Assembly (NCBI GenBank): GCA_964644025.1
Contig: CAZXVW010000181.1
Location: forward strand, 1-8,937
DNA from: CAZXVW01 sp964644025
Lineage (GTDB): Bacteria; Acidobacteriota; Terriglobia; Bryobacterales; Bryobacteraceae
DNA: 8,937 nucleotides
Reading direction: 5' to 3'
Shown piece by piece: positions 1 to 5,723 of this stretch; position 1 is the first letter of the stretch, and each line of letters starts with the position of its first letter. The translations under genes were made by a program, and so were the position numbers. Below the pieces are notes generated by a model. It searched no databases and was not told where the DNA came from. It saw only the letters and a list, made by a program, of their open reading frames with translations.

Positions 1-590
1 AGCTTGGCATCATCGATGTCTATGGCGATCGTCGTGGCGCCGCGAAACGCCGCCGCCGCCACCGCGCCCAGGCCGACGCCGCCGCAGCCCAACACGGCCA
101 CCGTGTCGGTTTCCGTCACCCGGCCGCGCGTGGTGGTATGGAAACCGACGCTGAGCGGTTCGACCAGGCACAGGTCGCGCCAGGAGAGCCCATCGGCGAA
201 ATGGATCTTCTGCCACGGAGCCACGATGTATTCCGTCATGGCTCCATCGCGCTGGACACCGAAGGTCTGGTTGAACTGGCAGGCGTTCGGCCGGCCCCGG
301 CGGCAGGCAGCGCAGTTGCCACAGGCCGTGTACGGCATGACGGTCACGGCCGTCCCGGCAACGAACTTGTCCGGCACCCCCGGCCCGGCCGCTTCGATGG
401 TGGCGGCGATCTCGTGGCCTGGGATCCGCGGATAAGTGACGTTGGGAGCCGTGCCCCGGAAAGCAGCCAGATCGGTGCCGCAAAAACCCACCTTTCGTAC
501 CCGCAACAGCACCTCACCGGCTTTCGGAGACGGCTTGCTGATCTCCTGGAAACCCGTCTGGCCGGGCGCGTTGATCACAAATGCCTTCAT
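1..590 (-). CDS. Zinc-dependent alcohol dehydrogenase (MDR family), 3' end cut by window edge
   Basis: This frame starts at ATG 590-588 and stays open to the left edge, giving the first 196 residues of a protein that in this family is usually about 330-350 residues. It begins MKAFVINAPGQTGFQEI. The GroES-like domain has the catalytic zinc ligands C37, H59 and E60 (GFCGTDL, then PGHE), with E144 in LVEPLSVG as the likely further ligand. The structural zinc site is C90, C93, C96 and C104. The Rossmann fold opens with the nucleotide-binding motif GCGGVG at 168-173, followed by an acidic strand end (IDID), which hints at NAD rather than NADP. The start overlaps the lactonase stop by one base (TGATG), and GGAGG lies 10 bases upstream, so it is translated as the third gene of the sugar oxidation operon. 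The substrate cannot be read from the sequence. A sugar acid such as 2-keto-3-deoxy-L-fuconate or an L-galactonate-like compound is an inference from its neighbours. Confidence 0.93.
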   Translation of the reverse strand, partial: MKAFVINAPGQTGFQEISKPSPKAGEVLLRVRKVGFCGTDLAAFRGTAPNVTYPRIPGHEIAATIEAAGPGVPDKFVAGTAVTVMPYTACGNCAACRRGRPNACQFNQTFGVQRDGAMTEYIVAPWQKIHFADGLSWRDLCLVEPLSVGFHTTTRGRVTETDTVAVLGCGGVGLGAVAAAAFRGATTIAIDIDDAK

Positions 591-1429
591 CAGACGGCCG
601 CCTCCAGCCGGTATGCTTCGATAGCCGTGCCGCCCAAGATCCGGTCCTGCTCACCCGCCGTCAGCTTTTCAATCGCCCGGCGGACGATCGCCAGCCAGCG
701 GGCGTAGTCGCACGCCAGCAGGCAAACCGGCCAGTCAGAGCCGAACATCAGCCGCGAGGGGCCGAAAACCTCCAGCACGGTGTCCAGGTAGGGGCGGATC
801 TGCTCTTCGGTCCAGCGGTTCCAGTCGGCCTCGGTGACCACGCCCGAGATCTTGCAGTAGACGTTCTCCCGCCGGGCCAGCTCGGCCAGGTTCTCGCGCC
901 ATGGCGAAATCACTCCGTCACGGATGCGCGGCTTAGCGATATGGTCCACCACGAAGGTCTGGTTGGGATGGCGGTCGACGAAACGAATGGTTTGCGGCAG
1001 GTGCCGCTCGAAGATGAGGATGTCGTAAGCGAGCCGGAAGGGGAGGAGGGCATCAATGCCGCGGTTGAAATCTTCGCGGAGCATGTAGTCGTCGTCCGGC
1101 TCGTCATGGAGAACATGGCGGACCGCCTTGAGTTTGTCGTTCTGGGCAAACCTCTCCAGCACCGCCGGAACGTCCGGAGCCACCAGCGGCACCCATCCCA
1201 CCACGCCGCGCATGAACTCATGCCCTCCGGCCAGCTCGAGCAACCACTCGGTCTCCTCGATCCTTTGCCGGGCCTGGACCGTGACGACCCCATCGACGCC
1301 GGCGGCAGAGAGCTCCCGCTGGAGGTCTTCGGGGAGAAAGTCGCGCCGGATGAGGTCCATTTCGCCGCTCATCCAGCCATACTCATCCGGGTTGTACTGC
1401 CAGAGATGATGGTGGGCGTCGATGATCAC
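590..1429 (-). CDS. Amidohydrolase-family sugar lactonase, probable L-fucono-1,5-lactonase (COG3618)
   Basis: This is a complete 279-residue protein of normal length for COG3618 (Amidohydro_2, metal-dependent TIM barrel). This group includes L-fuconolactonase and L-rhamnonolactonase, which hydrolyse a sugar lactone to the aldonic acid. The N-terminal metal motif is IIDAHHHLWQ (H6 and H8). VVDHIAKP with H163 and the C-terminal MFGSDWPVC with catalytic D232 follow in the expected order. The start is GTG at 1429-1427; it overlaps the upstream reductase stop by four bases (GTGA), and GAGGAG lies 11 bases before it. ATGs further in would remove the HxH motif, so GTG is preferred. Its stop shares one base with the next start. 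Placement directly after a sugar C1 dehydrogenase and near an alpha-L-fucosidase supports L-fuconolactone as substrate, but L-galactono- or L-rhamnono-lactone cannot be excluded. No signal peptide is visible, so it should be cytoplasmic. Confidence 0.9.
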   Translation of the reverse strand: MIIDAHHHLWQYNPDEYGWMSGEMDLIRRDFLPEDLQRELSAAGVDGVVTVQARQRIEETEWLLELAGGHEFMRGVVGWVPLVAPDVPAVLERFAQNDKLKAVRHVLHDEPDDDYMLREDFNRGIDALLPFRLAYDILIFERHLPQTIRFVDRHPNQTFVVDHIAKPRIRDGVISPWRENLAELARRENVYCKISGVVTEADWNRWTEEQIRPYLDTVLEVFGPSRLMFGSDWPVCLLACDYARWLAIVRRAIEKLTAGEQDRILGGTAIEAYRLEAAV

Positions 1430-2379
1430 GGCCGCCGGTGCTCCTCGTAATCGTTGTTCTCCGGCCGCCCGGATTTCCAGGTGATATTCTTTACCGGGGC
1501 GACGATCTTCTCAATCTCCGCGTAGAGTTCGGGATCAACCTTGGTGTTGAGACCCTTGATGTTGCGCTCGACATGGTCCGGCCGGGACATGCCGACCAGC
1601 GTCGTGGAAACGTAAGGGTGATCCAGGCAGAACCGCAACGCCACGGCCGCCGGGTCATAGCCGCGCTGCTGGCACAGCGCGACCACTTTCTTACCGGCTT
1701 GCTTCACGCTGTCCGGCGCGGGGTGCCACTCCGGCGCACCGGTTTCGGTGAGGATCCTCATGTGGAGCGGGGAAGCATTGATCAACCCGATGCCCTTCTG
1801 CTGGCACAGCGGGGTCAGCAGCTCATCCATGTCCGTGATCATCAGGTTGTAGCGGCAATAGGAAAGGATCGTGTCGATCGGGTGCACCTCGCCCACCTTG
1901 CGGAGCACCTTCAAAGGAAGGCCGGTGACGCCGATATAGCGCGCCTTGCCGCTCTCCTTGATTTTCAGCAACGCCGGGACGGTTTCCTCGATGATCTGGT
2001 TCAGGTCGCCGAACTCGATGTCGTGGGCCTGCAGCAGGTCGACGTAGTCGGTTTGGAGACGCTGCAGCGACTCGTCGATGGATTTCATGATCCGGGCGGC
2101 GGAGAAATCGAAGCGGTCCACGTCGTAGCGGCCACACTTGGTGGCCACATAAACCTGGTGGCGCTTGCCCTTGAGGCATTCGCCCAACCGCGTTTCCGAC
2201 AGGGTCCGGCCGTAGTAAGGGGAGGTGTCGAAATAGTTGATGCCCTGATCGATCGCCAGATCGACCGCGCGCTGGCGTTCCTCCGCGGTGGTCTTGCGAA
2301 ACTCATCGCCCAGGGGTGAGGCTCCAAAACTCAGCACGGAGGGTTTGATATCGGTGCTGCCGAGTACTTTGTATTCCAT
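1426..2379 (-). CDS. Aldo/keto reductase, L-galactose dehydrogenase-like; probable L-fucose (aldose) 1-dehydrogenase
   Basis: This is a complete 317-residue cytoplasmic aldo/keto reductase with an (alpha/beta)8 barrel. The catalytic tetrad is visible as D51 and Y56 (YFDTSPYYG), K81 (VATKCGRY) and H119 (LLQAHDIEFG). The sequence recalls plant L-galactose dehydrogenase along its length: FGASPLG near residue 20, RTLSETRLGECLKG, KSIDESLQRLQTDYVD, ALLKIKESGKARYIGVTGLP, NASPLHMRILTETG-PEWHPA and a C-terminal PVKNITWKSG. Those enzymes oxidise C1 of L-galactose with NAD. L-fucose is the 6-deoxy form of that sugar, so an L-fucose to L-fuconolactone reaction is a reasonable inference. D-threo-aldose or pyridoxal dehydrogenase activity is an alternative. 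The ATG at 2379-2377 has AAAGGA 11 bases upstream. It is the first gene of the operon, behind the promoter and operator region at 2403-2458, and its stop overlaps the lactonase start. Confidence 0.92.
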   Translation of the reverse strand: MEYKVLGSTDIKPSVLSFGASPLGDEFRKTTAEERQRAVDLAIDQGINYFDTSPYYGRTLSETRLGECLKGKRHQVYVATKCGRYDVDRFDFSAARIMKSIDESLQRLQTDYVDLLQAHDIEFGDLNQIIEETVPALLKIKESGKARYIGVTGLPLKVLRKVGEVHPIDTILSYCRYNLMITDMDELLTPLCQQKGIGLINASPLHMRILTETGAPEWHPAPDSVKQAGKKVVALCQQRGYDPAAVALRFCLDHPYVSTTLVGMSRPDHVERNIKGLNTKVDPELYAEIEKIVAPVKNITWKSGRPENNDYEEHRRP

Positions 2380-2404
2380 GATGCGGAACGTCCTTTCTAC
2401 AAAG

Positions 2405-2423
2405 CGTTACAGTTAACGTTACC
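2405..2423. promoter_or_regulatory. Candidate operator: TAACGTTA palindrome and repeated CGTTAC
   Basis: The plus strand reads GTTAACGTTACC at 2412-2423, containing the perfect 8-base palindrome TAACGTTA (2414-2421) centred on CG. A central AACGTT in an inverted repeat is the usual style of LacI/GalR-family operators. CGTTAC occurs twice in direct orientation (2405-2410 and 2417-2422), 12 bases apart, so a second half-site is possible. The element covers the -10 and start region, the position expected for a repressor. No regulator gene is in the window, so the family assignment is inference. Confidence 0.4.
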
Positions 2424-2445
2424 TACTCGTTCACATCTCTGTCAA
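2416..2445 (-). promoter_or_regulatory. Probable sigma-70-type promoter of the sugar oxidation operon
   Basis: Reading the minus strand, a perfect -35 hexamer TTGACA lies at 2445-2440. After 18 bases TAACGT follows at 2421-2416; it matches TATAAT at the first, second and last positions. Transcription would start near 2409, giving a leader of about 30 bases before the reductase ATG with AAAGGA inside it. The -35 is strong but the -10 is weak and sits inside the palindrome described separately. This is what a repressible or activator-dependent promoter often looks like. Confidence 0.45.
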
Positions 2446-2458
2446 ATCACCAAATCAC
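2443..2458. repeat. Tandem octamer CAAATCAC x2 next to the -35 box
   Basis: CAAATCAC occurs twice back to back at 2443-2450 and 2451-2458. On the minus strand this is GTGATTTG twice, ending in the -35 TTGACA. The 8-base period is close to but not a full helical turn. It may be an activator half-site pair or chance in a locally AT-rich stretch. The second copy ends on the bases that form a TAG (2460-2458) closing the frame downstream of the TPR gene. Confidence 0.4.
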
Positions 2459-2460
2459 TA

Positions 2461-2613
2461 TAGCCTACGCGCCGCCCCCGCCGCGAGGATGACGAGGCAA
2501 TGGCCCGCCACCGCTGCCACGGCGCGGTGCCGGGCGGGTTCCGTCCCGGATGCCGCAACCGTCTGCCCGCGCCCGTCGCGATTTCCGGCCGCCGGGTCCG
2601 AGTATCCCCGGTC
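2461..2613 (-). other. GC-rich spacer, open in frame with the TPR gene after its stop
   Basis: This 153-base spacer separates the TPR stop (TAG, 2616-2614) from the AT-richer control region. In the frame of the TPR gene it reads as 51 sense codons before the next TAG at 2460-2458. The predicted tail ends with a hydrophobic run, AVAAVAGHCLVILAAGAARRL when the last 21 codons are read without the final residue break, best described as an Ala/Val/Leu segment of about 16 residues followed by two arginines. No start codon with a ribosome site makes it an independent gene. It could be a decayed C-terminus, a read-through tail, or simply GC-rich noise. No T-rich terminator hairpin is seen. Confidence 0.3.
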
Positions 2614-3630
2614 CTACGGGGTGTCCGGGAACGGCCGGCCGATCGGCGCTTCCATGGCCTCCGGGTTCTCGCGCCGCAGCCGCAACGACATTGTCTTTTC
2701 CCTGGCGGCCTCCTGCTCCTTGCCCAGACGAAAGAGAACCTGGGAAAGCAGGAGATGGGGCTGCGGGTGCTTCGGGTCGACTTTGACCGCCTGATGCAAT
2801 ACGTCGGCGGCTTGCTCGTATTGTTTGAGGCCCATGTAGGCTCGGGCCAGGGCGATCCATGCCGCCATGTAATCGGGGCGAATCTCCAGCGCTCTCCGCA
2901 ACGCGGCGATCGCCTCGGAATGGTCTCCTTCCCTGACGAGGATCTCACCGTAGAAAAAATACGGCTCCTCGTAATCGGGCATTCCCTCCTTGGCGGTTTT
3001 CAAGTACGGAAGAGCTTGCTTGGAGAGGCCCGCCTTGTGAAGTTCGAAGCCGTATTCGAAATTCGCGCGGGGGAGCTCCGGGAACTTCTTTACCAGTTGG
3101 GCGGCCACCTTCAGTGCGGCCGGATGATCGCCGGCATCCTGGTAGGCCTTGATGGCCAGGAAGTAGATATTCGGGTCGTTGTCCTCAATTTCCAGGGCGC
3201 GGCTGGCAATCTCGGCCGCATCATGAAAGTACCGGCCGTTGTTATATTCCACGGCCATAATCTGCATCAGCTTGACGCTGTTGGGATTGATCTTGAGGGC
3301 CTTCCGCCACTGCCGGATCCCGTCTTCTCTCCGGCCGAGGTTGACCAGCGTGGCGCCGAGCAGATAATGAGTGTTGAAATCGTCCGGCTTCACCTGGGCC
3401 GCCCGGCGCAGATAAGACTCCGCTTGCGGAAAGCGTTGCCGGGAGAAATTCAGGAAACCAAGATTGAACAACGACGCGAAATGTCTGGGGGAGGCGGCGA
3501 GAGCCTTCTGCCAGAGTTGCTCCGCCTTCGTGAATTCCTTCTGCCGGGCCAACTGCAGGGCCTGATCCGACAGCGCGTCCGGATCACCCGACTGGGCCAG
3601 AAGGAAAAGTGTGAAAACCAGCGTTTTCAT
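2614..3630 (-). CDS. Exported tetratricopeptide repeat protein (nine TPRs)
   Basis: This 338-residue protein begins MKTLVFTLFLLAQSGDP, a short signal-peptide-like leader with one lysine and an uninterrupted hydrophobic core. It is followed by nine consecutive 34-residue TPR units from about residue 18 to 323 with no linkers. Each has the usual small and aromatic residues and most end in a Pro-containing turn, such as KALKINPNSV, RALEIRPDYM and QAVKVDPKHP. A 15-residue tail rich in proline closes it. Nine TPRs form most of one superhelical turn, a protein-binding scaffold with no enzymatic residues. The ATG at 3630-3628 overlaps the CRTAC1-type gene stop (ATGA), so the two are translationally coupled and may act together in the periplasm or at the cell surface. 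An upstream start in the same frame (about 3732) would lie inside the other gene and lose the signal peptide. The binding partner is unknown. Confidence 0.88.
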   Translation of the reverse strand: MKTLVFTLFLLAQSGDPDALSDQALQLARQKEFTKAEQLWQKALAASPRHFASLFNLGFLNFSRQRFPQAESYLRRAAQVKPDDFNTHYLLGATLVNLGRREDGIRQWRKALKINPNSVKLMQIMAVEYNNGRYFHDAAEIASRALEIEDNDPNIYFLAIKAYQDAGDHPAALKVAAQLVKKFPELPRANFEYGFELHKAGLSKQALPYLKTAKEGMPDYEEPYFFYGEILVREGDHSEAIAALRRALEIRPDYMAAWIALARAYMGLKQYEQAADVLHQAVKVDPKHPQPHLLLSQVLFRLGKEQEAAREKTMSLRLRRENPEAMEAPIGRPFPDTP

Positions 3631-5420
3631 TTCTTCAAAGGCAAGCGCTTCACCTCGCCGCTTCCTTCCACCAGCAGGTACAGGGCATCCGCGGTAGCGC
3701 CCGGAAATTCCTCGGTGCCACCCGAGGGCCATTTTACCGTGACTTTGTCCACTCCGGCGGCAGGACCCAGCCCGAAGTGGAGCCGATGGTCGTTCAGTGA
3801 GAGGAAGCTGGCGGCGCTCATAACCGGCGCCGTCTGAGTGGTATTGCCCACGTGAATGGTGACAATCGCCCCGATCGCGCTGCGGTTGGACCTGGTTCCC
3901 TGGAGTTTGAGCGCGATCCAGTGATAGTCGTTCTTCAGGTCGTTCCGGAGCAGAGATGGAGGTTCATCCATATTCATGACGACGGCGTCGATATCGCCGT
4001 CGTTGTCATAATCACCGAAAGCCGCGCCATGGCTGGCGTGGTGCTCCTTGACGGCGGGACCGGCGATATCGGAGACGTCCTCGAATTTCCCGTTGCCGAG
4101 ATTCCGGTAAACCAGCCGCGGTCCTTCATAGGTTTCATCGGGGTCGATCTGTTCGATTTCCGGGTAGACGTGCCCGGTGACCTGCAGCACGTCGCGCCAG
4201 CCATCGTTATCCAGATCCTCCAGACCCGTTCCCCAGACGACGTAACCGGGGTTGACGGCAAGGCCGGCCGGAAGCACCACGTCGTCGAAGATGCCTTTGC
4301 CGAGGTTATGGTAGACGTTGGGATAGTCGCCGATGAAGTTTGTCTTGATGATGTCCAGCAGGCCGTCGTTGTCATAGTCGGCCACGGCGATCGCCATGCC
4401 GGCCTGTTCGGCGCCGTTCTCGTTGTAAGCGATGCCCGTCTCGGTGCCCAGCTCGCTGAAGGTGCCGTCCTTATTGTTCCGGAAGAACATGCTGGGAGTG
4501 GAATCGCAGGCCACGTAGATATCGGTCCAGCCGTCGCCGTTCAAGTCGGTAGCGACCGCCGTAAAAGCATAAAAATCCTGGACGGACCCAATGCCGCTGG
4601 CCTTGGTGACCTCCTCGAAGGTCCCGTCGCCGCGATTATGGTACAGGTGGGCGGTTCCGTAAGGCAGCCCCCGCGGGCCGCAATAAACCGGGGTGTCCTT
4701 CCACCGGCAGAAGGCGAACTGGCCTGGCTCGGGCGTCCGCCGGAGGTCAAAGCCGATGTAGCTGGCCATGAACAGGTCCAGGTGGCCGTCCCGGTCATAG
4801 TCGAGAAAGGTGCACCCGGTACTCCACTCGTCCTCCGGACCGGTCACCCCGCTTTCGGCGGCGACATTGGTGAAGGTGCCGTCTCCGTTGTTGTGATAAA
4901 GGATGTTGGGCCCCCAGTAGGTGACATAGAGGTCTTCGTAGCCGTCGTTGTCGTAGTCGCCACCGCAAATGCCATTTCCCCAGCCGAACTGGTTCACGCC
5001 GGCCTCCCGGCTCACATCCGTGAACTTTCCATGACCCTCATTCCGATAGAGGTGATTGGTGGGAGATTGCCCGGAGGGGAATCCCTCCAGCGTGAAGCTG
5101 TTGACCAGGAAGACATCCAGCAGACCGTCGTTGTTGTAATCGGTAAAACCGACGCCGGTGCCGTTGGCCTCGATCACGTACCGTTTCTTGCCCTCGCGCC
5201 CGCAGACGAACTTCATGTTGGCAAGGCCGGCCTGTTTGGCGACGTCAACCAGGGAAACCGGGAAGGGCTTACCGGAGAATTTCGGGCGCGGCGCGGCGCT
5301 GACGTTCCCACTGACCATGCCCTGCGGGCGGGCAGGACACGCACCAAGAAGGATGAGCGCGACAAACGCGGCCAACGGAGTGCGGGGAAGTCTCTTGCCG
5401 GATGCTCGACGTGCTTGCAA
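3627..5420 (-). CDS. CRTAC1-family FG-GAP/VCBS repeat protein with ASPIC/UnbV domain, predicted lipoprotein
   Basis: The protein is 597 residues from the preferred TTG at 5420-5418, which has GAGG five bases upstream. That start gives a classic leader: a basic n-region, the hydrophobic stretch LAAFVALILL, then the lipobox LGAC with C28, so outer envelope anchoring is likely. Seven calcium-loop repeats of the DxDxDG type begin at residues 94, 155, 207, 292, 348, 402 and 470, as in a seven-bladed integrin-like beta-propeller. The insert between the third and fourth carries a Cys pair (C238 and C247, CRWK...YCGPRGLPYG). The ASPIC/UnbV domain follows at about 497-571 (SNRSAIGAIV, LSLNDHRLHFGLG, VKWPSGG). 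The frame is open upstream to another TTG at 5507, which adds 29 residues with no secretion character. The biochemical role of this family in bacteria is not established. Binding of glycan, calcium or protein at the surface is inference. It is paired with the TPR gene and divergent from the fucosidase. Confidence 0.88.
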   Translation of the reverse strand: MQARRASGKRLPRTPLAAFVALILLGACPARPQGMVSGNVSAAPRPKFSGKPFPVSLVDVAKQAGLANMKFVCGREGKKRYVIEANGTGVGFTDYNNDGLLDVFLVNSFTLEGFPSGQSPTNHLYRNEGHGKFTDVSREAGVNQFGWGNGICGGDYDNDGYEDLYVTYWGPNILYHNNGDGTFTNVAAESGVTGPEDEWSTGCTFLDYDRDGHLDLFMASYIGFDLRRTPEPGQFAFCRWKDTPVYCGPRGLPYGTAHLYHNRGDGTFEEVTKASGIGSVQDFYAFTAVATDLNGDGWTDIYVACDSTPSMFFRNNKDGTFSELGTETGIAYNENGAEQAGMAIAVADYDNDGLLDIIKTNFIGDYPNVYHNLGKGIFDDVVLPAGLAVNPGYVVWGTGLEDLDNDGWRDVLQVTGHVYPEIEQIDPDETYEGPRLVYRNLGNGKFEDVSDIAGPAVKEHHASHGAAFGDYDNDGDIDAVVMNMDEPPSLLRNDLKNDYHWIALKLQGTRSNRSAIGAIVTIHVGNTTQTAPVMSAASFLSLNDHRLHFGLGPAAGVDKVTVKWPSGGTEEFPGATADALYLLVEGSGEVKRLPLKK

Positions 5421-5723
5421 GTCAACCTCGCGGCAGCGAACCGGCGAAGTTTGTTGCCAGTGTCCCTGAATCTTCACCGGGCACGCATGACCGTGTTGTC
5501 GGACCAAAGGACCGCAGCTTCACGGCGCCCACAGATACGCCGACGCCCGCCGCACCCTGTTCCCCTGGACCCTCATCGAGTATACTACGGGAGACAAAGT
5601 CATCGATACAGGCGCCACGTCCCGGCGACTCCGCGCCGTGGCCGGTCGGCCCAAACAGCGCGGCGGCGGGAGCGGGCGGTGACGCTTTTCCAGCTAAGTC
5701 GAAATCGGAAAAGGAGAAAGGTC
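5421..5723. promoter_or_regulatory. Divergent intergenic region between the CRTAC1-type gene and the fucosidase
   Basis: This roughly 300-base region must hold the start signals of both divergent units. The clearest element is the palindrome AGTATACT at 5579-5586. It supplies a TATACT hexamer (five of six to TATAAT) on the plus strand at 5581-5586 and on the minus strand at 5584-5579. Neither has a convincing -35 at 16-18 bases; the plus-strand candidate at 5558-5563 is TGTTCC. The shared element would leave about 130 bases of leader for the fucosidase and 150 for the CRTAC1-type gene. Nothing else recognisable (RNA, repeat or small gene) is seen, and the stretch 5641-5680 is very GC-rich. 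Confidence 0.3.
5711..5716 (+). promoter_or_regulatory. Ribosome binding site fixing the fucosidase start
   Basis: AAGGAG lies seven bases before ATG 5724. This is the strongest Shine-Dalgarno sequence in the window. It decides the start, because the frame remains open far upstream, antisense to the CRTAC1-type gene, and a longest-frame call would be wrong. Confidence 0.85.

Noticed and set aside
2509..2529. Hairpin CACCGC/GCGGTG with a 9-base loop as a terminator for the TPR unit
   Set aside because: The stem has six pairs, there is no T-rich tail on either strand, and such stems are common in GC-rich DNA.
2461..2613. A separate small gene in the GC-rich spacer
   Set aside because: No start codon with a ribosome site was found, and the only open frame of interest continues from the TPR gene across a stop. 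It is recorded as a tail, not as a gene.
3628..3732. A longer N-terminus for the TPR protein from about 3732
   Set aside because: It lies inside the preceding gene, has no signal character and would bury the signal peptide. The ATG at 3630 with ATGA coupling is the better start.
581..3837. Long plus-strand open frames at 581-1450, 1438-2319 and 2500-3837, opposite the minus-strand genes
   Set aside because: They mirror well-recognised genes, contain no recognisable domain and are composed mainly of Arg, Val, Gly, Leu and Asp as antisense of GC-rich codons. They are shadows produced by biased third positions.
3852..5723. Plus-strand open frame that runs continuously into the fucosidase, suggesting a 1234-residue fusion
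   Set aside because: The upstream part is antisense to the CRTAC1-type repeats. The fucosidase has its own Shine-Dalgarno sequence and signal peptide at 5724, so no fusion exists.
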